Source: an uncultured Lachnospiraceae bacterium (GTDB lineage Bacteria; Bacillota; Clostridia; Lachnospirales; Lachnospiraceae). From it: a stretch of 44,017 nucleotides of DNA. This document shows, piece after piece, positions 23,351 to 31,386 of the stretch (position 1 is its first letter; the number at the start of each line of letters is the position of its first letter). The stretch is from the NCBI GenBank assembly GCA_944383325.1, contig CALWPC010000036.1, forward strand, positions 1 to 44,017. The letters are read 5' to 3'. The translations under genes were made by a program, and so were the position numbers. A model generated the notes under the pieces. That model saw only the letters and a program-made list of their open reading frames with translations, did not search any database and had not been told where the DNA came from.

Positions 23351-24982
23351 ATGATCAGCACAAGCAATATCACACTGCGCATCGGAAAAAAAGCGCTGTT
23401 TGAAGATGTCAATATTAAATTTACGGAGGGCAACTGTTACGGTCTGATCGGTGCAAATGGAGCCGGCAAATCTACTTTTTTAAAAATATTGTCCGGTCAG
23501 CTTGAACCTACAAAAGGCGAAGTAATCATCACTCCGGGGCAGCGTCTTTCTTTTCTGCAGCAGGATCATTTCCGATATAATGATTACACGGCGCTGGATA
23601 CCGTTATTATGGGAAACGCCAGATTGTATGAAATTATGAAAGAGAAAGAGGCGATCTATGCCAAGGCGGACTTCACCGAAGAAGACGGCATGAAAGCCAG
23701 TGAACTCGAAGGAGAATTCGCCACTTTAAACGGATGGGAGGCGGAATCCGATGCGGCCACCCTCTTAAACGGACTCGGGATTGACACTGAGCTGCACGGA
23801 AAACTGTTGGCGGATCTGGATGGCCCGCAGAAGGTGAAAGTTTTGCTCGCGCAGGCTTTATTTGGCAACCCGGACATTTTGCTGCTCGACGAGCCGACCA
23901 ACCACCTGGATCTGGAGGCCATCGCATGGTTGGAGGAGTTTCTGATCAACTTTGACAATACCGTCATTGTCGTTTCACACGACCGGTATTTTTTAAATAA
24001 AGTATGTACGCACATTGCCGATATTGATTATGCCAAAATTCAGCTTTATGCCGGCAACTATGATTTCTGGTATGAATCCAGTCAGCTTCTGATCAAACAG
24101 ATGAAAGAGGCAAACAAGAAAAAGGAAGAAAAGATTAAAGAACTGCAGGAGTTTATCTCCCGATTCAGCGCAAATGCGTCCAAGAGCAAGCAGGCGACTT
24201 CCCGCAAGCGCGCGCTTGAAAAAATAGAACTTGACGAGATTAAACCGTCAAGCCGCAAATATCCGTATATTGATTTCCGTCCGGCGCGCCCGATCGGAAA
24301 CGAAGTGCTCACCGTAGAACATTTATCTAAAACTGTGGACGGCGTGAAAGTATTGGACGATATATCTTTTATTGTCAATCATGATGATAAGATTGCGCTT
24401 GTCGGCAGCAATGAGCTCGCCAAAACGACACTGTTTAAAATTCTCGCCGGAGAGATGGAGCCGGATGAGGGAAATTTCAAATGGGGTATCACGACCTCCC
24501 AGGCGTATTTCCCACAGGATAACACCGCGATTTTCGACTGTGAGGACACGATTGTCGACTGGCTGATGCCATTTTCCCCGGAAAAGGATGTGACCTATGT
24601 GCGCGGCTTCCTCGGCCGCATGCTGTTTGCCGGCGATGACGGCGTGAAAAAAGTACGCGTTCTCTCCGGAGGAGAAAAAGTGCGCTGCCTGCTCTCCCGA
24701 ATGATGATTCAGGCTACCAATGTCCTGCTCTTCGACGAGCCGACAAACCATCTCGATATGGAATCGATCACCGCGCTGAACAACGCGCTGATTAAATTTC
24801 CGGGTGTCATTCTCTTCACATCCCATGACCATCAGTTTGTGCAGACAACGGCCAACCGCATTATCGAAATTTTGCCGGACGGCAGCATGATCGACAAAAT
24901 CACAACCTACGACGAATACCTGGAAAACAACGAAACCGCCCGCAAGCGCACGGTATACACCATGAATGAGGAGGACAACTAA
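23351..24982 (+). CDS. ABC-F ATPase, YbiT type
   Basis: This soluble protein of 543 residues has two ABC domains joined by the helical P-site linker (about 245-305, with RFSANASKSKQATSR). ABC-F proteins act on the ribosome; YbiT types are housekeeping translation factors and some relatives protect from antibiotics. Domain 1 has Walker A GANGAGKST (34-42) and ILLLDEPTNHLD, but its signature is DGPQKVK in place of LSGGQ. Domain 2 has Walker A GSNELAKTT (352-360), with Ala for the usual Gly before Lys, and a normal LSGGEKVR. ATG 23351 follows GGAGG. No membrane partner is present. Confidence 0.9.
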   Translation: MISTSNITLRIGKKALFEDVNIKFTEGNCYGLIGANGAGKSTFLKILSGQLEPTKGEVIITPGQRLSFLQQDHFRYNDYTALDTVIMGNARLYEIMKEKEAIYAKADFTEEDGMKASELEGEFATLNGWEAESDAATLLNGLGIDTELHGKLLADLDGPQKVKVLLAQALFGNPDILLLDEPTNHLDLEAIAWLEEFLINFDNTVIVVSHDRYFLNKVCTHIADIDYAKIQLYAGNYDFWYESSQLLIKQMKEANKKKEEKIKELQEFISRFSANASKSKQATSRKRALEKIELDEIKPSSRKYPYIDFRPARPIGNEVLTVEHLSKTVDGVKVLDDISFIVNHDDKIALVGSNELAKTTLFKILAGEMEPDEGNFKWGITTSQAYFPQDNTAIFDCEDTIVDWLMPFSPEKDVTYVRGFLGRMLFAGDDGVKKVRVLSGGEKVRCLLSRMMIQATNVLLFDEPTNHLDMESITALNNALIKFPGVILFTSHDHQFVQTTANRIIEILPDGSMIDKITTYDEYLENNETARKRTVYTMNEEDN

Positions 24983-24993
24983 CTCCTGTCCTC

Positions 24994-25356
24994 TTACAGC
25001 GCGGGGCATGTGATGGCTACAAGCTCCTCGATCATATGATGGAGGAGCTGCGCCTCCTTGGTGTCCGCCGCCTTATAATACACTTCTTTTCCATCACGCC
25101 GGCTCACAATCAGCCCGGCGGCCTTGAGTTGTCTGAGATGATGAGAAACCGCAGGACTGCTCATCTCCATCAGCGCGGAAATATTAATGACACATTCTTC
25201 GCAGTGGCACAGCAGCCAGAAAATCTTAATTCTGCTTCCATCCCCCAACTGCCTGAACACATCGGAAACCGCCTGGAATTCTGCAGTCTCCGGCATGTGA
25301 TCCAACTGACGCTCAATGTTCTGCCCATGATTATGAGGCAATGGCTTTTTGGTCAT
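24994..25356 (-). CDS. ArsR/SmtB-family metal-responsive repressor
   Basis: The 120-residue winged-helix protein has the recognition helix MSSPAVSHHLRQLKAAG and wing VSRRDGKEVYY. The helix corresponding to alpha-3 carries CHCEEC, like the Cys-rich site of CadC-type sensors, and the C-terminal helix has HHMIEE, like the alpha-5 zinc site of SmtB/CzrA. It most likely senses Zn, Cd or Pb and controls the HMA-ATPase genes that diverge from it. AAAGGAGG precedes the ATG. Its 3' end converges on the ABC-F gene with only 11 bases between. Confidence 0.9.
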   Translation of the reverse strand: MTKKPLPHNHGQNIERQLDHMPETAEFQAVSDVFRQLGDGSRIKIFWLLCHCEECVINISALMEMSSPAVSHHLRQLKAAGLIVSRRDGKEVYYKAADTKEAQLLHHMIEELVAITCPAL

Positions 25357-25410
25357 GATACAGCCTCCTTTTACTTTCCGAATGTCCGTTTTTTCTCACT
25401 TCTAACCACG

Positions 25411-25439
25411 ATTATACAATTTTTCACCGACGCATTCAA
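25411..25439 (-). promoter_or_regulatory. promoter of the arsR-type gene
   Basis: TTGAAT (25439-25434) and TATAAT (25416-25411) are 17 bases apart on the minus strand, about 55 bases before the ATG. Confidence 0.7.
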
Positions 25440-25523
25440 CGAAAACTCTTTCCGATTTCTGTCTCTGCTGCACATCGAATTGCCATTTCGCATAGAAACT
25501 TGCCAAGTGATCGATAATAAGTA

Positions 25524-25552
25524 TTGACTTTTATCCGAATGCGTGTTATTAT
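25524..25552 (+). promoter_or_regulatory. promoter of the HMA/P-type ATPase operon
   Basis: TTGACT (25524-25529) and TATTAT (25547-25552) are 17 bases apart. The start would fall near 25559, at the edge of an inverted repeat. Confidence 0.8.
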
Positions 25553-25558
25553 TCAAAT

Positions 25559-25582
25559 ACAATTAAACGATTGCTTAATTGT
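25559..25582 (+). promoter_or_regulatory. probable operator for the ArsR-type repressor
   Basis: ACAATTAA and TTAATTGT form a perfect 8-bp inverted repeat with an 8-base spacer, lying on the predicted transcription start. ArsR-family operators are AT-rich dyads in this position. Confidence 0.65.
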
Positions 25583-25610
25583 TAAACATATCTCAGGGAG
25601 GGTATTTATT

Positions 25611-25829
25611 ATGAAGAAAACTTACAAAATTGATGTAGACTGCGCGAATTGCGCTAATAAAATGGAGCTCGCAGCCCAGAACACGGCCGGCGTCCAATCC
25701 GCCACCGTCAACTTTATGACTTTAAAAATGAATGTGGAATTTGAAGAAGGATACGACCCGAACTCCGTCATGCCGGAAGTTCTTAAAAACTGTAAGAAAG
25801 TGGAAGACGACTGCGAAATATACTTTTAA
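25611..25829 (+). CDS. small HMA-domain metal-binding protein
   Basis: The 72-residue protein is one ferredoxin-like HMA domain. The metal motif is DCANCANKM (CxxC) after the first strand. AVQSATVNFMTLKM-type strands and an acidic C-terminus (EDDCEIYF, with an extra Cys) follow. It resembles the N-terminal metal-binding domain of ZntA/CadA but is encoded separately. It probably hands metal to the ATPase encoded 48 bases downstream. AGGGAGG precedes ATG 25611. Confidence 0.88.
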   Translation: MKKTYKIDVDCANCANKMELAAQNTAGVQSATVNFMTLKMNVEFEEGYDPNSVMPEVLKNCKKVEDDCEIYF

Positions 25830-25877
25830 GCAGAATCATCGGCGGTCTGCCCCGACAGCGCAGACAAAGGAGAATCC

Positions 25878-27764
25878 ATGAATAAAAAGCAAAAAAAAAT
25901 GCTGCTTCGCATTATTGCCGCTTCCGTCCTGCTCGTTGCGTTCCACGCGATGCCGCTGACCGGTCCGGTCCGGCTGCTGCTTTATCTGATTCCCTATTTC
26001 ATTATTGGTTACGATATTTTAATCAAAGCGGGAAAAGGAATTAAAAACAGACAGGTATTCGACGAAAACTTTCTGATGGCGGTCGCCACGGTGGGCGCTA
26101 TCGCACTGGCGATCAGCGAACCGGACGGCGATTATACAGAAGCCATCGCCGTGATGCTGTTTTACCAGATCGGCGAATGGTTCCAGAGCTATGCGGTCGG
26201 TAAAAGCCGCCGAAATATCAGCGAGCTGATGGATATACGCCCTGACTACGCAAATATTGAGGTGAGCGGCACACTGCAAAAAACCGATCCGGATGATGTA
26301 GAGACCGGCAGTATTATTGTCGTACAGCCCGGTGAAAAAGTACCGATTGACGGAATCGTGACGGAAGGCAATTCCGTCTTAAATACAAGCGCCCTGACCG
26401 GCGAAAGCCTTCCACGCGAAGTGAACGCGGGCGATGAAGTTATCAGCGGCTGTATCAATATGACCGGACTTTTAAAAATACGTACGACAAAGGAATTTGG
26501 TGAGTCCACGGTATCGAAAATCCTCGATCTGGTCGAAAACGCTAGCTCCCGAAAATCCAAATCCGAGGACTTTATTACAAAATTCGCCCGTATATATACT
26601 CCGGCTGTCTGCCTCGGCGCACTGATACTGGCGTTTTTCCCGCCGCTTGTACGGCTTCTTTTTCTGAACCAATCCGCAGAGTGGGGAGAATGGATTTACC
26701 GCGCGCTGACGTTTCTGGTGATCAGCTGCCCCTGCGCACTGGTCATCAGCATTCCTTTAAGTTTCTTTGCCGGTATCGGCGGAGCCAGCAATGCCGGAAT
26801 CCTGGTCAAGGGTTCAAACTATCTGGAAGCGCTCTCTAAAACCGGTGTTGTCGTCTTTGACAAAACCGGCACTCTGACACAGGGCGTATTTAAAGTCAGC
26901 GGCATTCATCATAACCCGATTGACGACGCAAAATTAGTCGAATATGCCGCCCTTGCGGAAAGCGCATCTTCCCATCCGATCAGCAAAAGTTTGCAGCAGG
27001 CCTACGGCAGGGAAATCGACCGCACACGGGTTCGCGATATTCAGGAAATCAGCGGCAACGGCGTGACGGCCAAAGTGGACGGCGCGGAAGTTGCAGTCGG
27101 AAATGATAAACTGATGGAGGCTCTGCATGTAGAATATATTCCCTGTCATCAGGTCGGCACAATTATCCACGTAGCCATAGACGGCACCTATGCAGGCCAC
27201 ATTGTCATTTCCGATATGATCAAACCGGATGCCAAAGAGGCGCTCGCCCGGCTAAAAGCGGCCGGAGTACAAAAGACCGTGATGCTGACCGGCGATGCGA
27301 AATCGGTGGCCACAGAAGTGGCCAAAACACTTGGAATTGACGAGACCTACAGCGAATTGCTTCCTGCCGATAAAGTGGAGCAGGTCGAACAGCTGCTTGA
27401 AAAGAAAACAGGAAAAGAAACTCTGGCGTTTGTAGGCGACGGAATTAATGACGCACCCGTACTTCGCCGTGCAGACATCGGCATTGCCATGGGCGCTATG
27501 GGATCCGACGCCGCCATTGAAGCTGCCGACGTGGTATTGATGGATGATCATCCGGTCAAAATTGCCAAGGCGATTAAGATTTCACGCAAATGCCTTCGCA
27601 TTGTATATGAGAATATTGTATTTGCGATCGGCATTAAATTGATTTGTCTTGCACTGGGGGCTCTTGGCATCGCGAACATGTGGCTTGCCATTTTCGCCGA
27701 CGTCGGCGTCATGATTCTCGCAGTACTAAATGCCATACGCGCACTGTTCGTCAAAAAGCTGTAA
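25878..27764 (+). CDS. Zn/Cd/Pb-type P1B ATPase
   Basis: This heavy-metal exporter of 628 residues has the phosphatase motif TGES, the transmembrane CPC at 284-286, phosphorylated Asp328 in DKTGTLT, HP in SSHPIS, and GDGINDAP. The last membrane helix carries the Asp of MWLAIFADVGVMILAVLNAIR, typical of ZntA/CadA and not of copper pumps. It has no N-terminal HMA domain; that is the separate upstream protein. AAAGGAG precedes the ATG. With the repressor it forms a complete metal efflux unit. Confidence 0.93.
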   Translation: MNKKQKKMLLRIIAASVLLVAFHAMPLTGPVRLLLYLIPYFIIGYDILIKAGKGIKNRQVFDENFLMAVATVGAIALAISEPDGDYTEAIAVMLFYQIGEWFQSYAVGKSRRNISELMDIRPDYANIEVSGTLQKTDPDDVETGSIIVVQPGEKVPIDGIVTEGNSVLNTSALTGESLPREVNAGDEVISGCINMTGLLKIRTTKEFGESTVSKILDLVENASSRKSKSEDFITKFARIYTPAVCLGALILAFFPPLVRLLFLNQSAEWGEWIYRALTFLVISCPCALVISIPLSFFAGIGGASNAGILVKGSNYLEALSKTGVVVFDKTGTLTQGVFKVSGIHHNPIDDAKLVEYAALAESASSHPISKSLQQAYGREIDRTRVRDIQEISGNGVTAKVDGAEVAVGNDKLMEALHVEYIPCHQVGTIIHVAIDGTYAGHIVISDMIKPDAKEALARLKAAGVQKTVMLTGDAKSVATEVAKTLGIDETYSELLPADKVEQVEQLLEKKTGKETLAFVGDGINDAPVLRRADIGIAMGAMGSDAAIEAADVVLMDDHPVKIAKAIKISRKCLRIVYENIVFAIGIKLICLALGALGIANMWLAIFADVGVMILAVLNAIRALFVKKL

Positions 27765-27808
27765 ATTTCTAAACAGCACGAGAACACAGAAAATTATAAA
27801 TGAACATC

Positions 27809-27842
27809 AAGAGAACGAAGGCAGCGCCTTCGTTCTCTTTTG
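27809..27842 (+). terminator. intrinsic terminator after the P-type ATPase
   Basis: Arms AAGAGAACGAAGGC and GCCTTCGTTCTCTT with a 3-base loop (AGC) are followed by TTGTT. It is a strong hairpin ending the metal operon. Confidence 0.9.
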
Positions 27843-28062
27843 TTATTCGCGCCGCCATTTAGACTGTCACGATCCATCAACAACATACTCTCCCGCCCCG
27901 CCTTTCACCCTCCTGCCCTTACAATTTGTTCTTTCACTTTCCAATCTATACTTATTACTTATTTTTCTCATTTCATAATAAACTAATCATGCATTTCATT
28001 TAACACTTCATTTTGTTATGATAAATAAAATTAATCTATTCATTTTTGAAGGGAGTATGGCT

Positions 28063-28407
28063 ATGCATTATGACATCAGCGACAATATTCTGCCGGTTTT
28101 GGAAAAAATGCGTACTTTGCGTCAGCAAAAAGGCATTACCCAAAATCAGGTTGCGGAAGGGTTAAATGTCTCTCCCGCCTATATTTCAAATGTAGAAACT
28201 GCAAAAACACGCTTAAATCTCCGCGTGCTTTGTTTTTATTCTGCTCTGCTCAATGTCTCTGTGGATTATCTGCTAGACGTTGAATCCAATATGGACACTA
28301 TCGACTGTGAGATTGTTTCCGCACTGGGGCACTTTACGGAGGAACAGAAAAAACAGCTGTTATCATTTCTCCGCTCATTTGTGCAAACTGCACTCTCTGA
28401 TGAATAA
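28063..28407 (+). CDS. XRE-family transcriptional regulator
   Basis: The helix-turn-helix covers about residues 18-70 (LRQQKGITQNQVAEGLNVSPAYISNVET), followed by LLNVSVDYLL, the usual end of the XRE domain. The C-terminal 45 residues form a helical tail with FTEEQKKQLLSFLRSF, likely for dimerisation. The start ATG 28063 is 7 bases after GGGAG; an ATG at 28057 is too close. Targets are unknown; the gene stands alone, converging on the VanZ-like gene. Confidence 0.85.
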   Translation: MHYDISDNILPVLEKMRTLRQQKGITQNQVAEGLNVSPAYISNVETAKTRLNLRVLCFYSALLNVSVDYLLDVESNMDTIDCEIVSALGHFTEEQKKQLLSFLRSFVQTALSDE

Positions 28408-28457
28408 GGGACAAAAAGCTAGATTACACAACAAGTCTGCCCTGAACACAATGACTA

Positions 28458-28955
28458 CTATATATTGACCACAAGTAAGAGGATGACAAGCGCCGACAGA
28501 ACAAGGGCGCCGATCAGACATCCTGCATTGACCAATTTCCTCCAATGTTTTGGAAGGAACTTAGACAGCGCTGTAGCAATGCCAATGCCGGCAATTCCCC
28601 CCAGTGAATTGGAAATCAGATCCGTAATATCGCTTGCACCAATTGCAAATATAAATTGCGCCATTTCAAACAAAAGACTTGTAAAAATAATTGGCAAAAT
28701 GCGGTTAATCAACGGCTTTTCCTCCCATAACGCATGGATAAAAATTCCCAATGGAATAAAAGCCAACGCATTCTGAATAATCTCGCTGAACGAAATATGA
28801 CCGTTGACAATGACCGAAGCGCCAAAAGGAATCAAATTTACTGTCCGCATCCTGGCTAACATACCGGGCGAAAACGCCATCTTAAACACAATAATCCACG
28901 TTAACATGAGTAAATAAAAGCAGAGTAAACCCCTTGTTAATTTTTTTGACTGCAT
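28458..28955 (-). CDS. VanZ-like membrane protein
   Basis: Residues show the VanZ pattern: RTVNLIPF after the first helix, NALAFIPLGIF, LLFEMAQF and DITDLISNSLGG, with four to five membrane helices. VanZ proteins raise teicoplanin tolerance by an unknown route; many chromosomal homologues have no known role. AAAGGAGGAG precedes ATG 28955. No van cluster is present. Confidence 0.85.
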   Translation of the reverse strand: MQSKKLTRGLLCFYLLMLTWIIVFKMAFSPGMLARMRTVNLIPFGASVIVNGHISFSEIIQNALAFIPLGIFIHALWEEKPLINRILPIIFTSLLFEMAQFIFAIGASDITDLISNSLGGIAGIGIATALSKFLPKHWRKLVNAGCLIGALVLSALVILLLVVNI

Positions 28956-29080
28956 GCAAACTCCTCCTTTCATTCTCCATGAAAGGTAACAGATAAAAAT
29001 TAAAAACTAAAGGTACTATTTTTTAAGATTTTCTAAAGCCTGCAGTGTCCAATCTACATACACTAATATGGGGTGATCAT

Positions 29081-29269
29081 ATGAATCCGTGTGAATTAAC
29101 AATGGATATCACCTCATTTGCCTGTCAACTGACGGATGAAGATCTGAATCTGGCAGCCGCAATCTTTTCACAGCTTGGGGATACCCTCACCACAATCTCT
29201 GTGCAGCGTTCTCTCTGCGCAAAACAGGAACAAACGGATGCGACAGACTGCCGGGACGATTCGCGATAA
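29081..29269 (+). CDS. small conserved Clostridia protein (DUF6774-like)
   Basis: The 62-residue protein begins MNPCELTMDITSFACQLTDE and continues with LNLAAAIFSQLGDTLTTISVQRSLC. I recognise this as the pattern of short proteins widespread in Clostridia (CELT...LxxxxFxQLGDTLxTIxxQRxxC), to my memory DUF6774. It has Cys pairs but no known function. GGGGTGATCAT lies before the ATG. It is monocistronic. Confidence 0.65.
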   Translation: MNPCELTMDITSFACQLTDEDLNLAAAIFSQLGDTLTTISVQRSLCAKQEQTDATDCRDDSR

Positions 29270-29350
29270 GACAACATCCTCTGCATTAGATCGACGATCC
29301 AACATACTCCGCCGCAAACTGACTCCAGCGCCATAACCGTCCCAAACATA

Positions 29351-29395
29351 CGAACAGACGGAAGAAAAGCAAACACTTCTCCCCCGTCTGTTTCG
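29351..29395. terminator. hairpin between convergent genes
   Basis: CGAACAGACGG (29351-29361) pairs with CCGTCTGTTTCG (29384-29395) with one bulge. It lies between convergent genes. The T-run on either side is weak, so it may be a poor bidirectional terminator. Confidence 0.4.
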
Positions 29396-29435
29396 CACTC
29401 TTAAAAACATTTACGGTTGTCAATACTGCGCGCGA

Positions 29436-29687
29436 CTATTCGCACAAAATCCAGTCTGTCAGCCACTCACCACTGGTCGCATTATATAGTCTTCTGTATT
29501 TTTTACCATTTTCTTCTTTATAATACCAAACAAGCCTTGCACTTCTGGTATCATCTTCGCTCTTCACCTCGGAAACCACTGCGGGCTGCACTACTGCGGC
29601 GGCAATACACTCCACATAACACCCCAAGGATAGCGCTGCTGCCATAGATACCATTGCCGCCTTTTTCATGAATTTCTTTTTAATCAT
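29436..29687 (-). CDS. small secreted peptide, 83 residues
   Basis: A basic start (MIKKKFMKKAAM) and hydrophobic MAAALSLGCYVECIAAA form a signal peptide. The mature part is short and aromatic: RLVWYYKEENGKKYRRLYN, then ATSGEWLTDWILCE. ATG 29687 has a perfect AGGAGG and overlaps the end of the M56 gene by 8 bases, so they are coupled. I do not know its function. Its place after a BlaI/M56 pair suggests a secreted partner or target of that system. Confidence 0.75.
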   Translation of the reverse strand: MIKKKFMKKAAMVSMAAALSLGCYVECIAAAVVQPAVVSEVKSEDDTRSARLVWYYKEENGKKYRRLYNATSGEWLTDWILCE

Positions 29688-30669
29688 TTGTATCAACCTC
29701 CTGTGAATTATTATATATTTTTACATTCTTAAACGGCGTCAGATCGTCCGTTTTGAATATGTAAACTCCGTCTATATATACCTCATATTGATCGCCGTTT
29801 TTAATTAAGTACGTGTTGTCATCTGTCATTGCAATACCCACACTGTCCTGATCAAAACTGTACGGTTCCACTACAACGACCGAGGACAGCATCAAAAAAG
29901 CAAACACAGCGACGCATAACATCAGTTGTAAACACGTTCCAAATTTTTTAAAATGGGCAATGAAATCCATGCGTCTGTTTAATTCTCTCAAGTTATTTCT
30001 GCTGAACGCCACGCCAAAACTGACGTCTTTGCCGGCCAACTGCACAGCAACGTCTTTCAGACATTGCATATAACTGATTTTCTCTTCCTCAGATAATAGA
30101 GATAAAACTTCATGTAAAAGAATATAGTGAAACTGTTCTTTTTCATATTCTTTTGCCGGCAACACTAAATACGATGTTTTAACGCCGAACACATACGGAG
30201 AGTCGACTTGCTGACAAAATACAATCTTGATCTGTTCTATTTGACTGTAACGACTCAAATCAAGCTGATATTTTTCTGCAAGAACATGCCAACTTTCCTC
30301 AGGCAATAATTTCATATACCGCATAAATGCTGTATATACATATACTCTCCTGACGATGCCCAGTAGAACGCCAACCGCCCAGACAGCAATCAGAAGATGC
30401 CAGACCTTGAATATAACTGGTCTTTCTAGCAGTTTAAATTCAAACAAGCGCCTAAACGGCGTCAAAAAATCTTCCACGTACCAACTGTATGTAAACGGAA
30501 ATTCAATCGGCACAAACATTCTGATGATAATGACCATAAAAACAATAATCATACAGTGCGGACCGATTCTTTTCATCACCACTCGACTTTTACACAAAAC
30601 ACAAAGCGCTACAATTAATATCGAAGTCCATATACATGTCGTAAGTACCGATGAGATTGTCAAATCCAT
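29680..30669 (-). CDS. M56 (BlaR1-like) membrane protein lacking the zinc site
   Basis: Three N-terminal membrane helices, a cytoplasmic part with SPYVFGVKTSYLVLP, and a fourth helix near residue 250 match BlaR1/MecR1-type M56 proteins. The expected metal site should start at residue 186, but HE is followed by VLSLLSEEEKISY. M56 relatives have HExxH and about 45 further residues with the third ligand before a SEEEKxSYxxCL segment. The gap looks like an in-frame deletion, and the protein should not be proteolytic. The C-terminal 60 residues after the last helix form an external tail. It follows the blaI-type gene by 3 bases. Confidence 0.8.
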   Translation of the reverse strand: MDLTISSVLTTCIWTSILIVALCVLCKSRVVMKRIGPHCMIIVFMVIIIRMFVPIEFPFTYSWYVEDFLTPFRRLFEFKLLERPVIFKVWHLLIAVWAVGVLLGIVRRVYVYTAFMRYMKLLPEESWHVLAEKYQLDLSRYSQIEQIKIVFCQQVDSPYVFGVKTSYLVLPAKEYEKEQFHYILLHEVLSLLSEEEKISYMQCLKDVAVQLAGKDVSFGVAFSRNNLRELNRRMDFIAHFKKFGTCLQLMLCVAVFAFLMLSSVVVVEPYSFDQDSVGIAMTDDNTYLIKNGDQYEVYIDGVYIFKTDDLTPFKNVKIYNNSQEVDTND

Positions 30670-30672
30670 GCC

Positions 30673-31098
30673 TTAATTCCCATTTCTATACTGTTCGATC
30701 GTGTAATCCAAATGCTTTTGCAGCTTTTCCACTTCTTCTACTTTCACGGGTTCTTCGCTCTCATTGCTGAGCAGCGCCGCCGCAAAGCCAAAACAACCAA
30801 TCCTTTTATTTCCCATTACCACTTTCTGAATACGCTCGATTTCATTGACCAAAAATTCCTCTTTGCTAAAACACGGACAAAATTCACGGGCATAAACATT
30901 AGCTACTAAAACATGGGCGCTCACTACCACCGCCTTTTTCTTAATGAGGTGTTTCATTGACTGTGTCACCGAGGCGGCACTGATGTTATCTTTTTTCAGA
31001 TAACGAACAATTTCCTGAATCGTTAAATGCTCCTCGTGCTCCCACAACACTTTCATTATTTTAATTTCTAAATCAGTTAGTCTTGCAATTTCTCCCAT
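30673..31098 (-). CDS. BlaI/MecI-family repressor
   Basis: The winged-helix domain has LTDLEIKIMKVLWEHEEHLTIQEIV and SVTQSMKHLIKKKAVV, as in BlaI. The C-terminal part is variable and holds Cys residues (FCPCF), not the usual dimerisation and cleavage segment. In classic systems BlaR1 signalling leads to cleavage of BlaI. Here the partner seems proteolytically dead. A dyad overlapping the opposite promoter (31218-31233) may be its operator. Confidence 0.85.
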   Translation of the reverse strand: MGEIARLTDLEIKIMKVLWEHEEHLTIQEIVRYLKKDNISAASVTQSMKHLIKKKAVVVSAHVLVANVYAREFCPCFSKEEFLVNEIERIQKVVMGNKRIGCFGFAAALLSNESEEPVKVEEVEKLQKHLDYTIEQYRNGN

Positions 31099-31217
31099 AT
31101 CGACACCTCATGCTTGAATCTTGAAACACGTTAAATAATCACCTTTAATATAACATACATTTACAGGAAATATCAACATTTTTATTGAAGTGTTTAAAAG
31201 TCTGTATATTACATACT

Positions 31218-31252
31218 AAAATGTTGACATTTTTATAAAATGACATTATATT
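31218..31252 (+). promoter_or_regulatory. promoter with overlapping dyad operator
   Basis: TTGACA (31224-31229) and TATATT (31247-31252) are 17 bases apart on the plus strand and serve the 31387 gene. The -35 lies inside a 7-2-7 dyad, AAAATGT-TG-ACATTTT (31218-31233). The dyad sits between this gene and the divergent BlaI-type repressor, so it may control both. The rest of the gap (31099-31386) is AT-rich without other features. Confidence 0.65.
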
Positions 31253-31386
31253 AATTTTAAAGATTTTTGTAAACTATGTAAATATAACAAAAATTTCCAA
31301 CAATTATCATTATCTTTTTTTAATATCAGAAACAAACGATCACCACTAATACATGTTACTCGCTCTTATGAAAAGGAGGCTTCGAT

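Noticed and set aside
24121-24290. Possible antibiotic-resistance ABC-F based on the linker
   Set aside because: The linker carries the RFSANASKSKQATSR form of YbiT-type housekeeping factors, so a resistance call is not supported.
24323-25009. Long minus-strand frame of 228 codons
   Set aside because: It is antisense to the second ABC domain of the ABC-F gene, a usual by-product of codon bias.
28458-28955. Teicoplanin resistance from the VanZ-like gene
   Set aside because: No other van genes are present and VanZ-like proteins are widespread without a resistance role.
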